The notes under the pieces: generated by a model | Told to the model about the DNA's origin: nothing | Database searches by the model: none | The model's input: only the letters and a program-made list of their open reading frames with translations | Made by a program: the position numbers and the translations under genes | Assembly (NCBI GenBank): GCA_017524545.1 | Contig: JAFXVN010000074.1 | Location: 1-64,000, forward strand | DNA: 64,000 bases | Source: Bacteroidaceae bacterium | GTDB lineage: Bacteria > Bacteroidota > Bacteroidia > Bacteroidales > Bacteroidaceae | Direction of reading: 5' to 3' | Shown here: in pieces, positions 35,438-43,366 of the stretch | Layout of the letters: every line of letters begins with the position of its first letter | Numbering within the stretch: position 1 is the stretch's first letter

Positions 35438-35530
35438 AAGCCACCCACAGGTGACTTTTAAACGGAGCAGTATCGATCAAGCCTTGCTCCCCGCACTCAG
35501 CGGCGTAGCCAAAACTAATGCTTTGACACT
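35432..35530 (-). ncRNA. Putative small RNA with promoter and terminator
   Basis: On the minus strand a -7 box TACCTTTG (35539-35532) is followed by about 90 nt that end in a strong hairpin, AAAAGTCACC-TGTG-GGTGGCTTTT, and ATTTTTC. Inside there is another stem GGAGCA...TGCTCC around TTGATCGA. No ORF fits. Promoter, structured body and terminator in this short space suggest a free-standing small RNA. The terminator is shared, in the other direction, with the gene ending at 35437. I could not match it to a known family. Confidence 0.55.
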
Positions 35531-35620
35531 GCAAAGGTAAGCGTTTTTACTATATCCTCCAAACTTTTTTTGTTTTTCTTTGCTCACTAAAGATAATTTG
35601 CTAACTTTGCAAAGCAAACT

Positions 35621-35654
35621 GCCCATTCTGGCTATGATGCACAAAGTGATGTGC
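35621..35654. repeat. Inner direct repeat, copy 2
   Basis: GCCCATTCTGGCTATGATGC followed by ACAAAGTGATGTGC; partner of 34730-34763. Some similarity continues further (GCRGARCTG). Confidence 0.8.
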
Positions 35655-35714
35655 GGAGCTGGAAAGGGTATTGCATCTTATCGGAAAAATAAACGAAGCG
35701 TTATGCTCGACTTG

Positions 35715-35827
35715 TATTGTGAAACCTAGGAAATTTCATGTATGGCATGAGAACATGATGGCTTCCGCGTTTAGGCGTGGAATGTTATCTTATCTCCCAT
35801 ACAAGGTTTTCCTAGGACCTCACAATA
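35715..35827. mobile_element. MITE-like foldback element of 113 bp
   Basis: Ends TATTGTGAAACCTAGGAAA (35715-35733) and TTTCCTAGGACCTCACAATA (35808-35827) are imperfect inverted repeats; a second pair (TGTATGG/CCATACA) lies inside. There is no coding capacity. It stands 35 bp past the end of a truncated AlbA_2 gene and may have caused the truncation. Confidence 0.55.
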
Positions 35828-35861
35828 GAGAAGTGGATATAGTTCCACGCTTCTGCATATA

Positions 35862-36308
35862 TTAACCGCCCTTAATGGAACTGGAAGGGCATAAAATTCG
35901 CTCTTCTGCTTCGGTGGCGATGTCACGACGAGGACCAATACGGATGAAAGTACGACCACGATAACGCACTGGCGGCAACATCGAGGGTGTCACCTCTGCC
36001 ACAAGTAACTTGCCTTCAGGAAAGGCAAATCTGTCCACACTCATCACAGGAATGGGCAGGATGTTTCCACTACTACGAATAGCTGCTATCTTTTTGAGTA
36101 AGTCATCAGTCACCTTTAGGCCAGAGAGTGTTCCATCATCGTGAGCCCCAAGTATCAAGTAACCATTCTTCCGTGAGTTGGGTAAGTCGTTTGAAAAAGC
36201 ACAGATGGCCTCTTGAAACTTATCCATGTCGCCCGTTGAGATGGTGCGCTCCACACGATAAGTCTCAGTGCTTTGCAACAGTTCCTTTATTTCGTCTTTT
36301 GTTATCAT
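35862..36308 (-). pseudogene. Truncated AlbA_2/AAA_4-type putative DNA-binding protein
   Basis: The 148-residue frame matches the N-terminal AlbA_2 (AAA_4, Schlafen-like) domain: VERTISTGDMDKFQEAICAF, NSRKNGYLILGAHDDGTLSG, VAEVTPSMLPPVRYRGRTFI and the signature RIGPRRDIATEAEERIL. Full-length relatives continue for 200 residues or more with a C-terminal helix-turn-helix region. Here the match ends after EERIL and nine unrelated residues lead to a stop, 35 bp from a foldback element. The start ATG 36308 overlaps the stop of a 36-codon ORF (ATGA), so it is the last gene of the sigma-macro operon. Confidence 0.65.
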
Positions 36309-36415
36309 GCCTTATCACCCTTTTTCAATGATTCTGCTCTCTTCTCATCAGCCTCAGCCTTTGTTATCTCCATACGCTCTTCCAAGTTTCTTCTGTCTGC
36401 GCTTGGTTTCACCAT
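36305..36415 (-). CDS. 36-residue charged peptide, coupled to both neighbours
   Basis: On the minus strand ATG 36415 overlaps the stop of the sigma-macro gene by 7 nt, and its TGA overlaps the ATG of the AlbA_2 gene (ATGA). The peptide (MVKPSADRRNLEERMEITKA, then a Lys/Glu-rich end) would be a short helix. The two overlaps make translation by coupling plausible. Alternatively it is merely a spacer. No family recognised. Confidence 0.45.
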   Translation of the reverse strand: MVKPSADRRNLEERMEITKAEADEKRAESLKKGDKA

Positions 36416-37500
36416 CCTTCTGGCAAAACGATATTCTCTATGTCCTGTGCTTTTTCGAATAGCGGAGAGATTTCGTCATCCGTAAAGCCAGCTATGCCGC
36501 AACCGATTCGAGTAACAAGGAATGTCAAGTCTGGGTGCTCCCAGGCAAACAGGATGAAATCATCCACATAAGGGCGAATGGTCTCCACGCCACCTTGCAT
36601 GGTGGGAATCCCATAGCTTTGGCCTTGCAGTCCAACGCCCTGTCCCCAGATAGCTCCAAAATTGTGGTATGCAGCATAAGCCGCTCCACCGCCATGTATT
36701 CCCTTCAGATTGCTGCCAAATACGAATATCTCGTCTGGCTGAAGCTTGGTAATAAGCTCTGGTGTTGTACGTTTCTTTGGCATGAATTCGATGATTCTGT
36801 TTATTAATGCTCTGCGTTCATCATCTACTTTGATTGTTCCTTCTACGATGCTTGAATTCCTTAACGTAGAATCCCTATAAGAAGGTTCTATTTCTATTAT
36901 TTCTTTCATTTCCAATTCCATATCGAAGTTCTCGCGGAAATATGGTATGATGATGCTTTCCTTCAGCCTTTTCACCTTCTGCGATATTGCCGAAGGTGTC
37001 AGTCCCATTTGAAGCGCAATCTCTTTGCCCTTGAAACCTTTCAGCAAAAGCATCTCTATAATCTGTCTGTCTTCGCGGCTCATTGGTAGATTGTCGCAAA
37101 CATCCTCCAACATACGGTTGAATTGCAAACGAAGGTTGCTGGTCATCTCAAACGAACGCAGATAGTCCACGTATGTGATGCTGCCATATTCTTTCCTGTA
37201 CCACTTCAAAGCATCCAACACCACATAGCGGAACCCGTTTATGAGCCACGTCTTCAGAGTTACGTTTGGCGAACGGTCTTCCAATGGCTTCCATTCGTGT
37301 TCCATTAGGTAAATGGCATACTGGTGAGCCAACGACATAAAGTCCAGATTATCTTTCCTGCTCAGCTGGTATCGTTGGTCGAAAATACTATATCCAGCCT
37401 GACAATACCCATAAAAGTATGTGCGGATAATGTCGGCTTTGCCATTGCGGAAGCCTTCAAGGATTTCTTCGTCGGATAGGTCTCGATGATACATTTTCAT
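36409..37500 (-). CDS. Sigma-70-like factor fused to a macrodomain-like domain
   Basis: A 363-residue two-part protein. Residues about 1-185 look like an ECF/sigma-70-type factor: region 2 (LDFMSLAHQYAIYLMEHEW, then TLKTWLINGFRYVVLDALKW) and region 4 (SREDRQIIEMLLLKGFKG, then IALQMGLTPSAISQKVKRL). After a linker, residues about 250-363 (PDEIFVFGSNLKGIHGGGAA, WGQGVGLQGQSYGIPT, TRIGCGIAGFTDDEISPLF) match the phage-associated A1S_2505-like family, which has a macrodomain-like fold that may bind ADP-ribose. I know of no common protein with this order. It could be a transcription factor responding to ADP-ribose. It has its own promoter and runs divergently from the VWA gene. Confidence 0.75.
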   Translation of the reverse strand: MKMYHRDLSDEEILEGFRNGKADIIRTYFYGYCQAGYSIFDQRYQLSRKDNLDFMSLAHQYAIYLMEHEWKPLEDRSPNVTLKTWLINGFRYVVLDALKWYRKEYGSITYVDYLRSFEMTSNLRLQFNRMLEDVCDNLPMSREDRQIIEMLLLKGFKGKEIALQMGLTPSAISQKVKRLKESIIIPYFRENFDMELEMKEIIEIEPSYRDSTLRNSSIVEGTIKVDDERRALINRIIEFMPKKRTTPELITKLQPDEIFVFGSNLKGIHGGGAAYAAYHNFGAIWGQGVGLQGQSYGIPTMQGGVETIRPYVDDFILFAWEHPDLTFLVTRIGCGIAGFTDDEISPLFEKAQDIENIVLPEGW

Positions 37501-37511
37501 AGATTTTGGTG

Positions 37512-37519
37512 CAAATATA
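37512..37519 (-). promoter_or_regulatory. -7 promoter box (TATATTTG) for the sigma-macro operon
   Basis: TATATTTG on the minus strand, 12 nt upstream of ATG 37500, preceded by a TTTTTTG run. Confidence 0.6.
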
Positions 37520-37619
37520 CCAAAAAAGTGGCATACTCGCTTAATTTTTCAAGGAAATCTTCTTCAAAGTAATAAAGACATGTCGAAAAAGAATACTAAC
37601 AGAATAAAAAAGAACATCT

Positions 37620-38258
37620 ATGGAAAAGAAAGATTCAAAGCGAGTTCACAATCTTATTATTGTTGACGAGAGCGGTTCAATGTCTATCATACGCAGACAG
37701 GCCTTTATAGGTATGAACGAAACTTTGCAGACAGTACGCCAAATGCAGAAAAAGTATCCAGACCAAGAGCAATACGTCACTCTTTTCACCTTTGCAACTG
37801 GTCACACCAGGTGGCACTATGACAACATCCCTGCTTCCCAAACGAGGGAACTAAATTGGAGTGATTATTGTCCTGGAGGTGGGACGCCTTTATATGATGC
37901 AATAGGAAAAGGAATATCAAGAGTAAATGCACAAATAAATGATGGTGACCATGTACTTGTTACCGTTATTACAGATGGCGAGGAAAACAGTTCTGTGGAA
38001 TGGACTTTGCAGATGGTTCGTACGATGATTGAGAGATTGAAGAGACAAGGTTGGACCTTCACACTGATTGGTACTGACAATCTTGATGTAGAAATGATGG
38101 CACAATCTTTCGCCATTGATGAACATCTAAAGTTCAAACAAGATGAAGAAGGAATCCTTGACATGTTTGCAAAAGAGCATCGTAGCCGGGAGCACTTTAA
38201 TTTCTGTATTGCTCAAAAACGCAAAATACAAAAAGGTAAGTTCTTTGATGAAGATTAA
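37620..38258 (+). CDS. VWA-domain protein (TerY-like)
   Basis: A 212-residue cytosolic von Willebrand factor A domain. The metal-ion-dependent adhesion site is complete: DESGSMS near residue 17, a Thr in GGGTPLYDAIG, and Asp in TVITDGEENSS. There is no signal peptide or membrane segment. It resembles the short VWA proteins grouped with TerY that occur in stress and conflict loci. It is divergent from the sigma-macro gene (120 bp apart) and opens the rightward gene series of the island. Its partner protein is unknown; VWA domains usually assemble complexes through Mg2+. Confidence 0.8.
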   Translation: MEKKDSKRVHNLIIVDESGSMSIIRRQAFIGMNETLQTVRQMQKKYPDQEQYVTLFTFATGHTRWHYDNIPASQTRELNWSDYCPGGGTPLYDAIGKGISRVNAQINDGDHVLVTVITDGEENSSVEWTLQMVRTMIERLKRQGWTFTLIGTDNLDVEMMAQSFAIDEHLKFKQDEEGILDMFAKEHRSREHFNFCIAQKRKIQKGKFFDED

Positions 38259-38334
38259 CTAACTTGTTGAGAGGAAAAGTCGAAGTATGAGAAAAATAAT
38301 CTGCATCTTGTTTTGACATACACAATAGTTTTTC

Positions 38335-38342
38335 TAACTTTG
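38335..38342 (+). promoter_or_regulatory. -7 promoter box (TAACTTTG)
   Basis: TAACTTTG 39 nt upstream of ATG 38382, with TTTTG about 20 nt earlier (-33 position). Confidence 0.65.
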
Positions 38343-38381
38343 CAACAGTTAAACCATTTATCAATATAAATCTTTCAAGTT

Positions 38382-39023
38382 ATGAGTTTGTTTTATGATG
38401 AAAGCACCCATTGGTTTAGTGTTGAAAAAACAGCAACGAATGAATGTGTCTTCTTAAGTTATGATGGGGAAAATGAACATATAGGATGGAGTAAAAAAAA
38501 CAATGAAACAACTATAACAAAAGCTAATTTTACAATTGAGATTCAGACTAATTTTTGGCCAGAAAAAGTTAAGTGCGAATTCTTTTATGCAAACATCTAT
38601 ATAAATGACATCTTATTACGTCCTTTGTCTCAGTGTTACAACAATGGTCGTTTTTCCAGACCAAGTCATACAATTGAAATGACACACGAAGACTTTGAAT
38701 GGGCTGTATTCTTAAGGGAAATATGTAATGTGTGTAATTATAGTGATGTATGGCTTAATTCTGAACTTGAAAAGCTACTATTCAAGTTGTCTCAGGATTC
38801 ATTAAGCATAGAAGAACAAATAAAAGTTCTCACTCTTCTTCGAGATTATGATTCGAAAAATCCTTACTTTGTCGAAAAATATAGAAACTACTTTGATTCG
38901 CTTTTGTTTGATAAAGAAACAGTCTTACCACTCTTTGAGAGAATTTTCACACAATCAGAATGTTCTTCAATAGAAACCTTTGATGTTATATGGCATTACA
39001 TCAGAGATTATAAGTTGGTATAA
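38382..39023 (+). CDS. Hypothetical protein of the island
   Basis: A 213-residue soluble protein, AT-rich and unlike the housekeeping genes in codon use. The first about 110 residues look beta-rich (HWFSVEKTATNECVFLSYDG, FTIEIQTNFWPEKVKCEFFY); the rest is helical (LREICNVCNYSDVWLNSELE, then FERIF near the end). I do not recognise a family. It has its own promoter and lies between the VWA gene and a small membrane protein gene on the same strand. Confidence 0.6.
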   Translation: MSLFYDESTHWFSVEKTATNECVFLSYDGENEHIGWSKKNNETTITKANFTIEIQTNFWPEKVKCEFFYANIYINDILLRPLSQCYNNGRFSRPSHTIEMTHEDFEWAVFLREICNVCNYSDVWLNSELEKLLFKLSQDSLSIEEQIKVLTLLRDYDSKNPYFVEKYRNYFDSLLFDKETVLPLFERIFTQSECSSIETFDVIWHYIRDYKLV

Positions 39024-39090
39024 ATCTTATTATTAGATACTCGTCATGATTATTTGTTTTTCATAATATTGTAATGGAACATTGAATAGT

Positions 39091-39348
39091 ATGGAAAAGA
39101 AAAGTTTAATGGATAAAACAAAAGAAGAACTTCTTGACATCATCTTTCGTAAAGATGCTTTAGAAATGAAGTTGAAAGAGAAGATAAAAGGGCTTCAAGC
39201 TAAACTCTATGTTCAGATTACTCAGGAAAAACAAAGTCCGAAAATTATTGACAAGCTCAAAAAAGAAGTAAAGATTTATAGAACAATCTGTTTGATTCAA
39301 ACTATTCTTGTAATCTTTTTTCTGTTATTCTTGTTGAGAATTATATAA
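39091..39348 (+). CDS. Small tail-anchored coiled-coil membrane protein
   Basis: An 85-residue protein with a charged helix (MDKTKEELLDIIFRKDALEM, then EKIKGLQAKLYVQ), likely coiled coil, and a C-terminal membrane segment (TICLIQTILVIFFLLFLLRI). There is no signal peptide, so the helix should face the cytosol. It could tether or sense for the neighbouring proteins. Family unknown. An in-frame TTG at 39082 is a weaker start. Confidence 0.6.
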   Translation: MEKKSLMDKTKEELLDIIFRKDALEMKLKEKIKGLQAKLYVQITQEKQSPKIIDKLKKEVKIYRTICLIQTILVIFFLLFLLRII

Positions 39349-39409
39349 AGCATTTTATTAGCACAATTTGCCAAAGATGTCTTATCATCACCAAAAAGTA
39401 TAAAAGAAA

Positions 39410-41446
39410 ATGGAACTTACAGAGCAGCAAAACAAAGTTTTTGACCAGATAAAAGCATTCATGGACAGTGATGCTTCTGTCTTTATCCTTCGAGGTTATG
39501 CGGGAACAGGTAAAACCACGATGGTTAAGGTCATTGCTGATTATCTTGCCCAAAGCCGGGAAGTTGTACTTATGGCACCAACAGGCAGAGCTGCGCGAGT
39601 CCTTGCTCAGAAAACAAGACATAAGGCATCAACCATACACAAAGCTATTTATTCTAAAGATTGTGTCGCATCAAAGAATGTTAAGGATATAGCAGAGTCA
39701 GAATTTAAGTTTGTGTTCTCTATTTGCAAGGACGAATATGGCGGCAATATCGTGGCTATCGTAGATGAGGCATCGATGGTTTGTTCTCGGAGGATAGAAC
39801 ATGAATTGTATGTTTTCGGAACAGATAATCTTCTGGAAGATTTGCTTGAATATGTCCGTCCGTCTTATGGGGGCAAGGTCATATTTGTTGGTGACCCAGC
39901 ACAGCTTCCTCCTGTAGGTGAATCAAGTTCCAATGCATTAAGAGCTGACTATTTTAAGGAACGCGGACTTAAGGTCGTTGAAGAAGAACTGACAGAAGTC
40001 CTTCGCCAAAAAGGTGACAGTGTCATACTCAAAAATGCCATGATGATACGTGACATTTTAGAGAAAGAGAAACGCAATTGTCTGGTGTTTGAAGAAAAAG
40101 AGAATGAAGTAGAAACCATTCCGCCAGGAGACTTTCTTAACAGGTTTCTTGAATATAGACAAAAGTCGGGTACACACGATAGTGTTATCATCTGTTATTC
40201 AAACAAGTCTGCATGCAGATACAATAAAGATATACGTTCTTTCCTATATGGTAGTGATGTGCCGATAAGGGAGAATGATACACTTCTTATTACACAGAAC
40301 AATTATCGACTTGGGCGCATGAATGGTGAGTTCGTGCCTGTATTAGCTGTTGGTGCCAGAACCCAGCAATCGGCTCCAGTATATGCGCAAGTTGGAGGTG
40401 AGAAGAAACGAATAGTAATCACCATCAATTTTGTACAGGTGACAGTACTTGATGGGAGCGGTATTCCAATGACCTGTATGCTTATGGAAGACCTTCTTAC
40501 AAACGACAAAGCCGCAATATCAATTGACGAAAACCGAGCACTATTCATAAATTTCTGTATGAGGAATCCTTCTTTGAAACAGGGGACCCAGGATTTTGTT
40601 CAAGCCTTGATGTCAGACCCATACTATAATGCTATCAGAGCCAAATACGGATATGCAGTCACAGGTCATAAATGTCAAGGTGGCGAATGGGGTAAAGTCT
40701 TTGTTGACTACACAGGCAGGATTGGTCTTAGTGATGATTGCCTCAGGTGGGCATACACTGCAACGACACGTGCAACAAAAACATTATATGTAACTAACCT
40801 GCCACATGTGACACCATTTGATAAGTTCCGTATAGACGCTATTCAAAAATGTAGGAATATGAATGAAGAGTTTCGTGTCACAGCAGAAACAGAACCGACA
40901 CCATTTCATACAGCCTTGTCAGAGAATTATTTGAGGGCAAAATACCATTGTATAGCAGACAACATGAATGGAACGCCTTTCAGTATTGTTGGTGTTATCA
41001 GCAAGCCATATATGGAGGTATATCAAATACGGACTCCTGAAGGAGTAGATAGATACGACATACAATATAAGGCTGGGGGCGTATTCTTGCCTGCAAAATT
41101 TACCATTCAAAATGAATTCACGCAACAGGTGCTTATGCTCTTGGACGATGAAAGTATGTTCCCCTTTTTTTTCAATTATACACCTTCGGACGAGACACAC
41201 AGGAAGCTTTATAACATGATTCGTTCTGCCTGCGACAGCCTTTCAATACAGATGACCAATGTTGTTGAGCACCCAGAGGATTTTAGCGTGGTGTATTATA
41301 TGAGGACATCTGGAATGTTCTCATATATTAAAGTTTATATAAGTAGCAATGGTTTTGTCACTTATGCGAAACCGTTGTCGATGTTTGGTGTAAATGACAA
41401 TGAGCTTGAAGCTGTTATAAACGAAATCAAGAATCACATGATATAA
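39410..41446 (+). CDS. RecD/Dda-like SF1 helicase
   Basis: A 678-residue ATP-dependent helicase. Walker A is GYAGTGKTTM near residue 30, then MAPTGRAARVLA (motif Ia), VDEASMV (motif II), VGDPAQLPPVG (motif III), and in the C-terminal half TGHKCQGGEWGKVFVDYT (motif V) and AYTATTRAT (motif VI). This layout is that of RecD2/Dda enzymes that unwind DNA 5' to 3'. After the helicase core (to about residue 470) there are about 200 residues without a clear family, beta-rich, possibly nucleic-acid binding. The next gene starts 6 nt downstream, so they form an operon. Confidence 0.82.
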   Translation: MELTEQQNKVFDQIKAFMDSDASVFILRGYAGTGKTTMVKVIADYLAQSREVVLMAPTGRAARVLAQKTRHKASTIHKAIYSKDCVASKNVKDIAESEFKFVFSICKDEYGGNIVAIVDEASMVCSRRIEHELYVFGTDNLLEDLLEYVRPSYGGKVIFVGDPAQLPPVGESSSNALRADYFKERGLKVVEEELTEVLRQKGDSVILKNAMMIRDILEKEKRNCLVFEEKENEVETIPPGDFLNRFLEYRQKSGTHDSVIICYSNKSACRYNKDIRSFLYGSDVPIRENDTLLITQNNYRLGRMNGEFVPVLAVGARTQQSAPVYAQVGGEKKRIVITINFVQVTVLDGSGIPMTCMLMEDLLTNDKAAISIDENRALFINFCMRNPSLKQGTQDFVQALMSDPYYNAIRAKYGYAVTGHKCQGGEWGKVFVDYTGRIGLSDDCLRWAYTATTRATKTLYVTNLPHVTPFDKFRIDAIQKCRNMNEEFRVTAETEPTPFHTALSENYLRAKYHCIADNMNGTPFSIVGVISKPYMEVYQIRTPEGVDRYDIQYKAGGVFLPAKFTIQNEFTQQVLMLLDDESMFPFFFNYTPSDETHRKLYNMIRSACDSLSIQMTNVVEHPEDFSVVYYMRTSGMFSYIKVYISSNGFVTYAKPLSMFGVNDNELEAVINEIKNHMI

Positions 41447-41452
41447 TAGATT

Positions 41453-42931
41453 ATGCCATCAATAAAAGATATAACAACAATGTGTAGGGCTGGTCAGGTT
41501 CAAGAGGCATACGAACTGGCTAAAGTTGACTTGGAGCAAGGACTTCCGTGGGCGCAGCGTGAAATGGGTTGGGTTCTTTACTACCAGATTAAAGTTGATG
41601 CCGATACTGCTAATTATCAGTCGTTATTGTCACACCTTGAAGAACTAAAATCTTTAGACCAACTTACCTTTTCCGAAGATAAAATGATTTTTGAGAATGT
41701 GCTGTTCAAGGTTGCGATGTATGTGAAAACTAATGTCTCATCTTCTGGCATAGACTCTCCAGTGAAATTGTCAGCATTATTCTCTAAACTGAAAAGTTAC
41801 AATTTTAGTTCTTCAAAAGGTTATTCTTTTCTTATGCAGAGCTTTATCAAATGTGATGGTTGGCAGGAAATGGCTGATTTTTTAGATTGGTGGAACTTTG
41901 ACAATTTGACACAAGATGACTATGAGCCATATAAAACTGATAATGGGAGAGCCATTATGTCTGTGGCAGAAAGAGCATATATTGCTAAATCCAAAGCATT
42001 ACTTCGTCTGAACGACAATGAACGTATTAGAGAGTTCCTGCCAAAACTCGATAACTTGATGAATAATCACCCAGAAATGACTTATCCTGGTTATTTCTAC
42101 GGGAAACTACTTCTTTCGCTGGGTTCCACTATAGAAGAAGAATTAAGGGTTATTCTTCCTTTTGCCCGTAGAAAAGCAACCGAGTTCTGGGTGTGGCAAT
42201 TACTAAGCGATGTATTTGTGGATGACTATGAGAAGCAACTCGCGTGTTTGCTTCGCGCTACTCATTGTCGTACGCAGGAGAACTTCCTAGGCAAGGTACG
42301 TATCAAATTGGCAGCAGCTTACATCCAACGCGAACAATTTGGTTTGGCAAAGTTTCAGATAGACAAAGTTACGCAATGCTATCTCGCACAGGGTTTTAAT
42401 TTACCATTTGAGGTTAACTGTTGGATTCGCGAGCCATGGATTAGCACAGTTGTTTCAAATGGCCACGATCCTATCGATTATCTGTCAATTACTGATGACA
42501 TTCTTTGCAAAGGAACCGAAGAGGCCGTAGCTGTTGTTACCCAGACTGATACAAATTCAAATAAAGTCATACTAATATATGGCAAAGAGAAACGAATGAT
42601 TCAGAAATTACCATTCAAGGTCGGCTCTGGTGTTGTTCTAAAGATTAATTATACAATTGAGCCTAATGGGAAAACTCACATAATACGTGCTGGGCAGACT
42701 CCATTCCCCAGAGACCTTGACTTTGCAAAGGTTGTTGAAGGAAGGACAATAAAGCGGACAGACAGAGAATTTGCCTTTCTAAGAACAACAAGTGGTGATT
42801 TCTATATTGCCCCTAATATCGTAAGGAAATATGACATACAAAATGGTGAAATTGTGAAAAGCCTTGTTGTGTACGACTACAATCGAAATAGGGAAACTTG
42901 GGATTGGACATGCGTTAGTATAAAAAGATAA
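41453..42931 (+). CDS. TPR-like protein with a C-terminal OB/cold-shock-like domain
   Basis: A 492-residue protein. Residues about 1-340 are helical repeats (AGQVQEAYELAKVDLEQGLP, then WAQREMGWVLYYQ and later LRATHCRTQENFLGKVRIKL) resembling tetratricopeptide repeats. The last about 70 residues (EGRTIKRTDREFAFLRTTSG, DFYIAP, EIVKSLVVYDYNRNRETWDW) have the strand order of a cold-shock/S1-type OB fold, expected to bind RNA or single-stranded DNA. It starts 6 nt after the helicase gene and is followed 15 nt later by the TerB-like gene, so the three are co-translated. Domain calls are by eye. Confidence 0.6.
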   Translation: MPSIKDITTMCRAGQVQEAYELAKVDLEQGLPWAQREMGWVLYYQIKVDADTANYQSLLSHLEELKSLDQLTFSEDKMIFENVLFKVAMYVKTNVSSSGIDSPVKLSALFSKLKSYNFSSSKGYSFLMQSFIKCDGWQEMADFLDWWNFDNLTQDDYEPYKTDNGRAIMSVAERAYIAKSKALLRLNDNERIREFLPKLDNLMNNHPEMTYPGYFYGKLLLSLGSTIEEELRVILPFARRKATEFWVWQLLSDVFVDDYEKQLACLLRATHCRTQENFLGKVRIKLAAAYIQREQFGLAKFQIDKVTQCYLAQGFNLPFEVNCWIREPWISTVVSNGHDPIDYLSITDDILCKGTEEAVAVVTQTDTNSNKVILIYGKEKRMIQKLPFKVGSGVVLKINYTIEPNGKTHIIRAGQTPFPRDLDFAKVVEGRTIKRTDREFAFLRTTSGDFYIAPNIVRKYDIQNGEIVKSLVVYDYNRNRETWDWTCVSIKR

Positions 42932-42946
42932 AAACATGATCAAGAG

Positions 42947-43366
42947 ATGGAAGAACTTACATATAAGGCACAGATTGCTGTGATTAAAGTATTGACAGAG
43001 ATTTTGAATGCAGATAATATCGTACGCGAAAAAGAATTGAAATACTTGAACGATGTTATGCTTTCATTTGGTCTTAATAATGAAAATGAGTCTGACGTGA
43101 ATAGTATTACATCTATTCAAGCCATATCCATTATCAAAGAACTACCTATAGACCAGAAGTGTGAAATAGCCCAAATGATGGGGAAAATGATTATTGTTGA
43201 CGAGGACATCAATTATAATGAGGTTAAATTGTATAACACCTTCTGCGAATCTTGTGGCATCGAGAGCAATTTTAACATAGAGGACTATCCAGAATACTCA
43301 ATAAGCGGTCCGTTCTTTAATCCTGAAGACTTGATGAACAATTATAACTTAAATAATACACCGTAA
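42947..43366 (+). CDS. TerB-like protein
   Basis: A 139-residue all-helical acidic protein. Two similar halves, each with a loop rich in Asp/Asn/Glu before a helix (NADNIVREKELKYLNDVM and VDEDINYNEVKLYNTFC), match the duplicated four-helix pattern of TerB/tellurite-resistance proteins, which bind metals and associate with VWA proteins such as TerY. The stop codon TAA at 43364-43366 is directly followed by the ATG of the ADP-ribosylglycohydrolase gene. It links the helicase/TPR genes with that enzyme. Confidence 0.6.
   Translation: MEELTYKAQIAVIKVLTEILNADNIVREKELKYLNDVMLSFGLNNENESDVNSITSIQAISIIKELPIDQKCEIAQMMGKMIIVDEDINYNEVKLYNTFCESCGIESNFNIEDYPEYSISGPFFNPEDLMNNYNLNNTP

Noticed and set aside
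35671..35865. A 64-codon ORF on the plus strand in the island
   Set aside because: It lies over the 113-bp foldback element; the inverted repeats explain the sequence better than coding.
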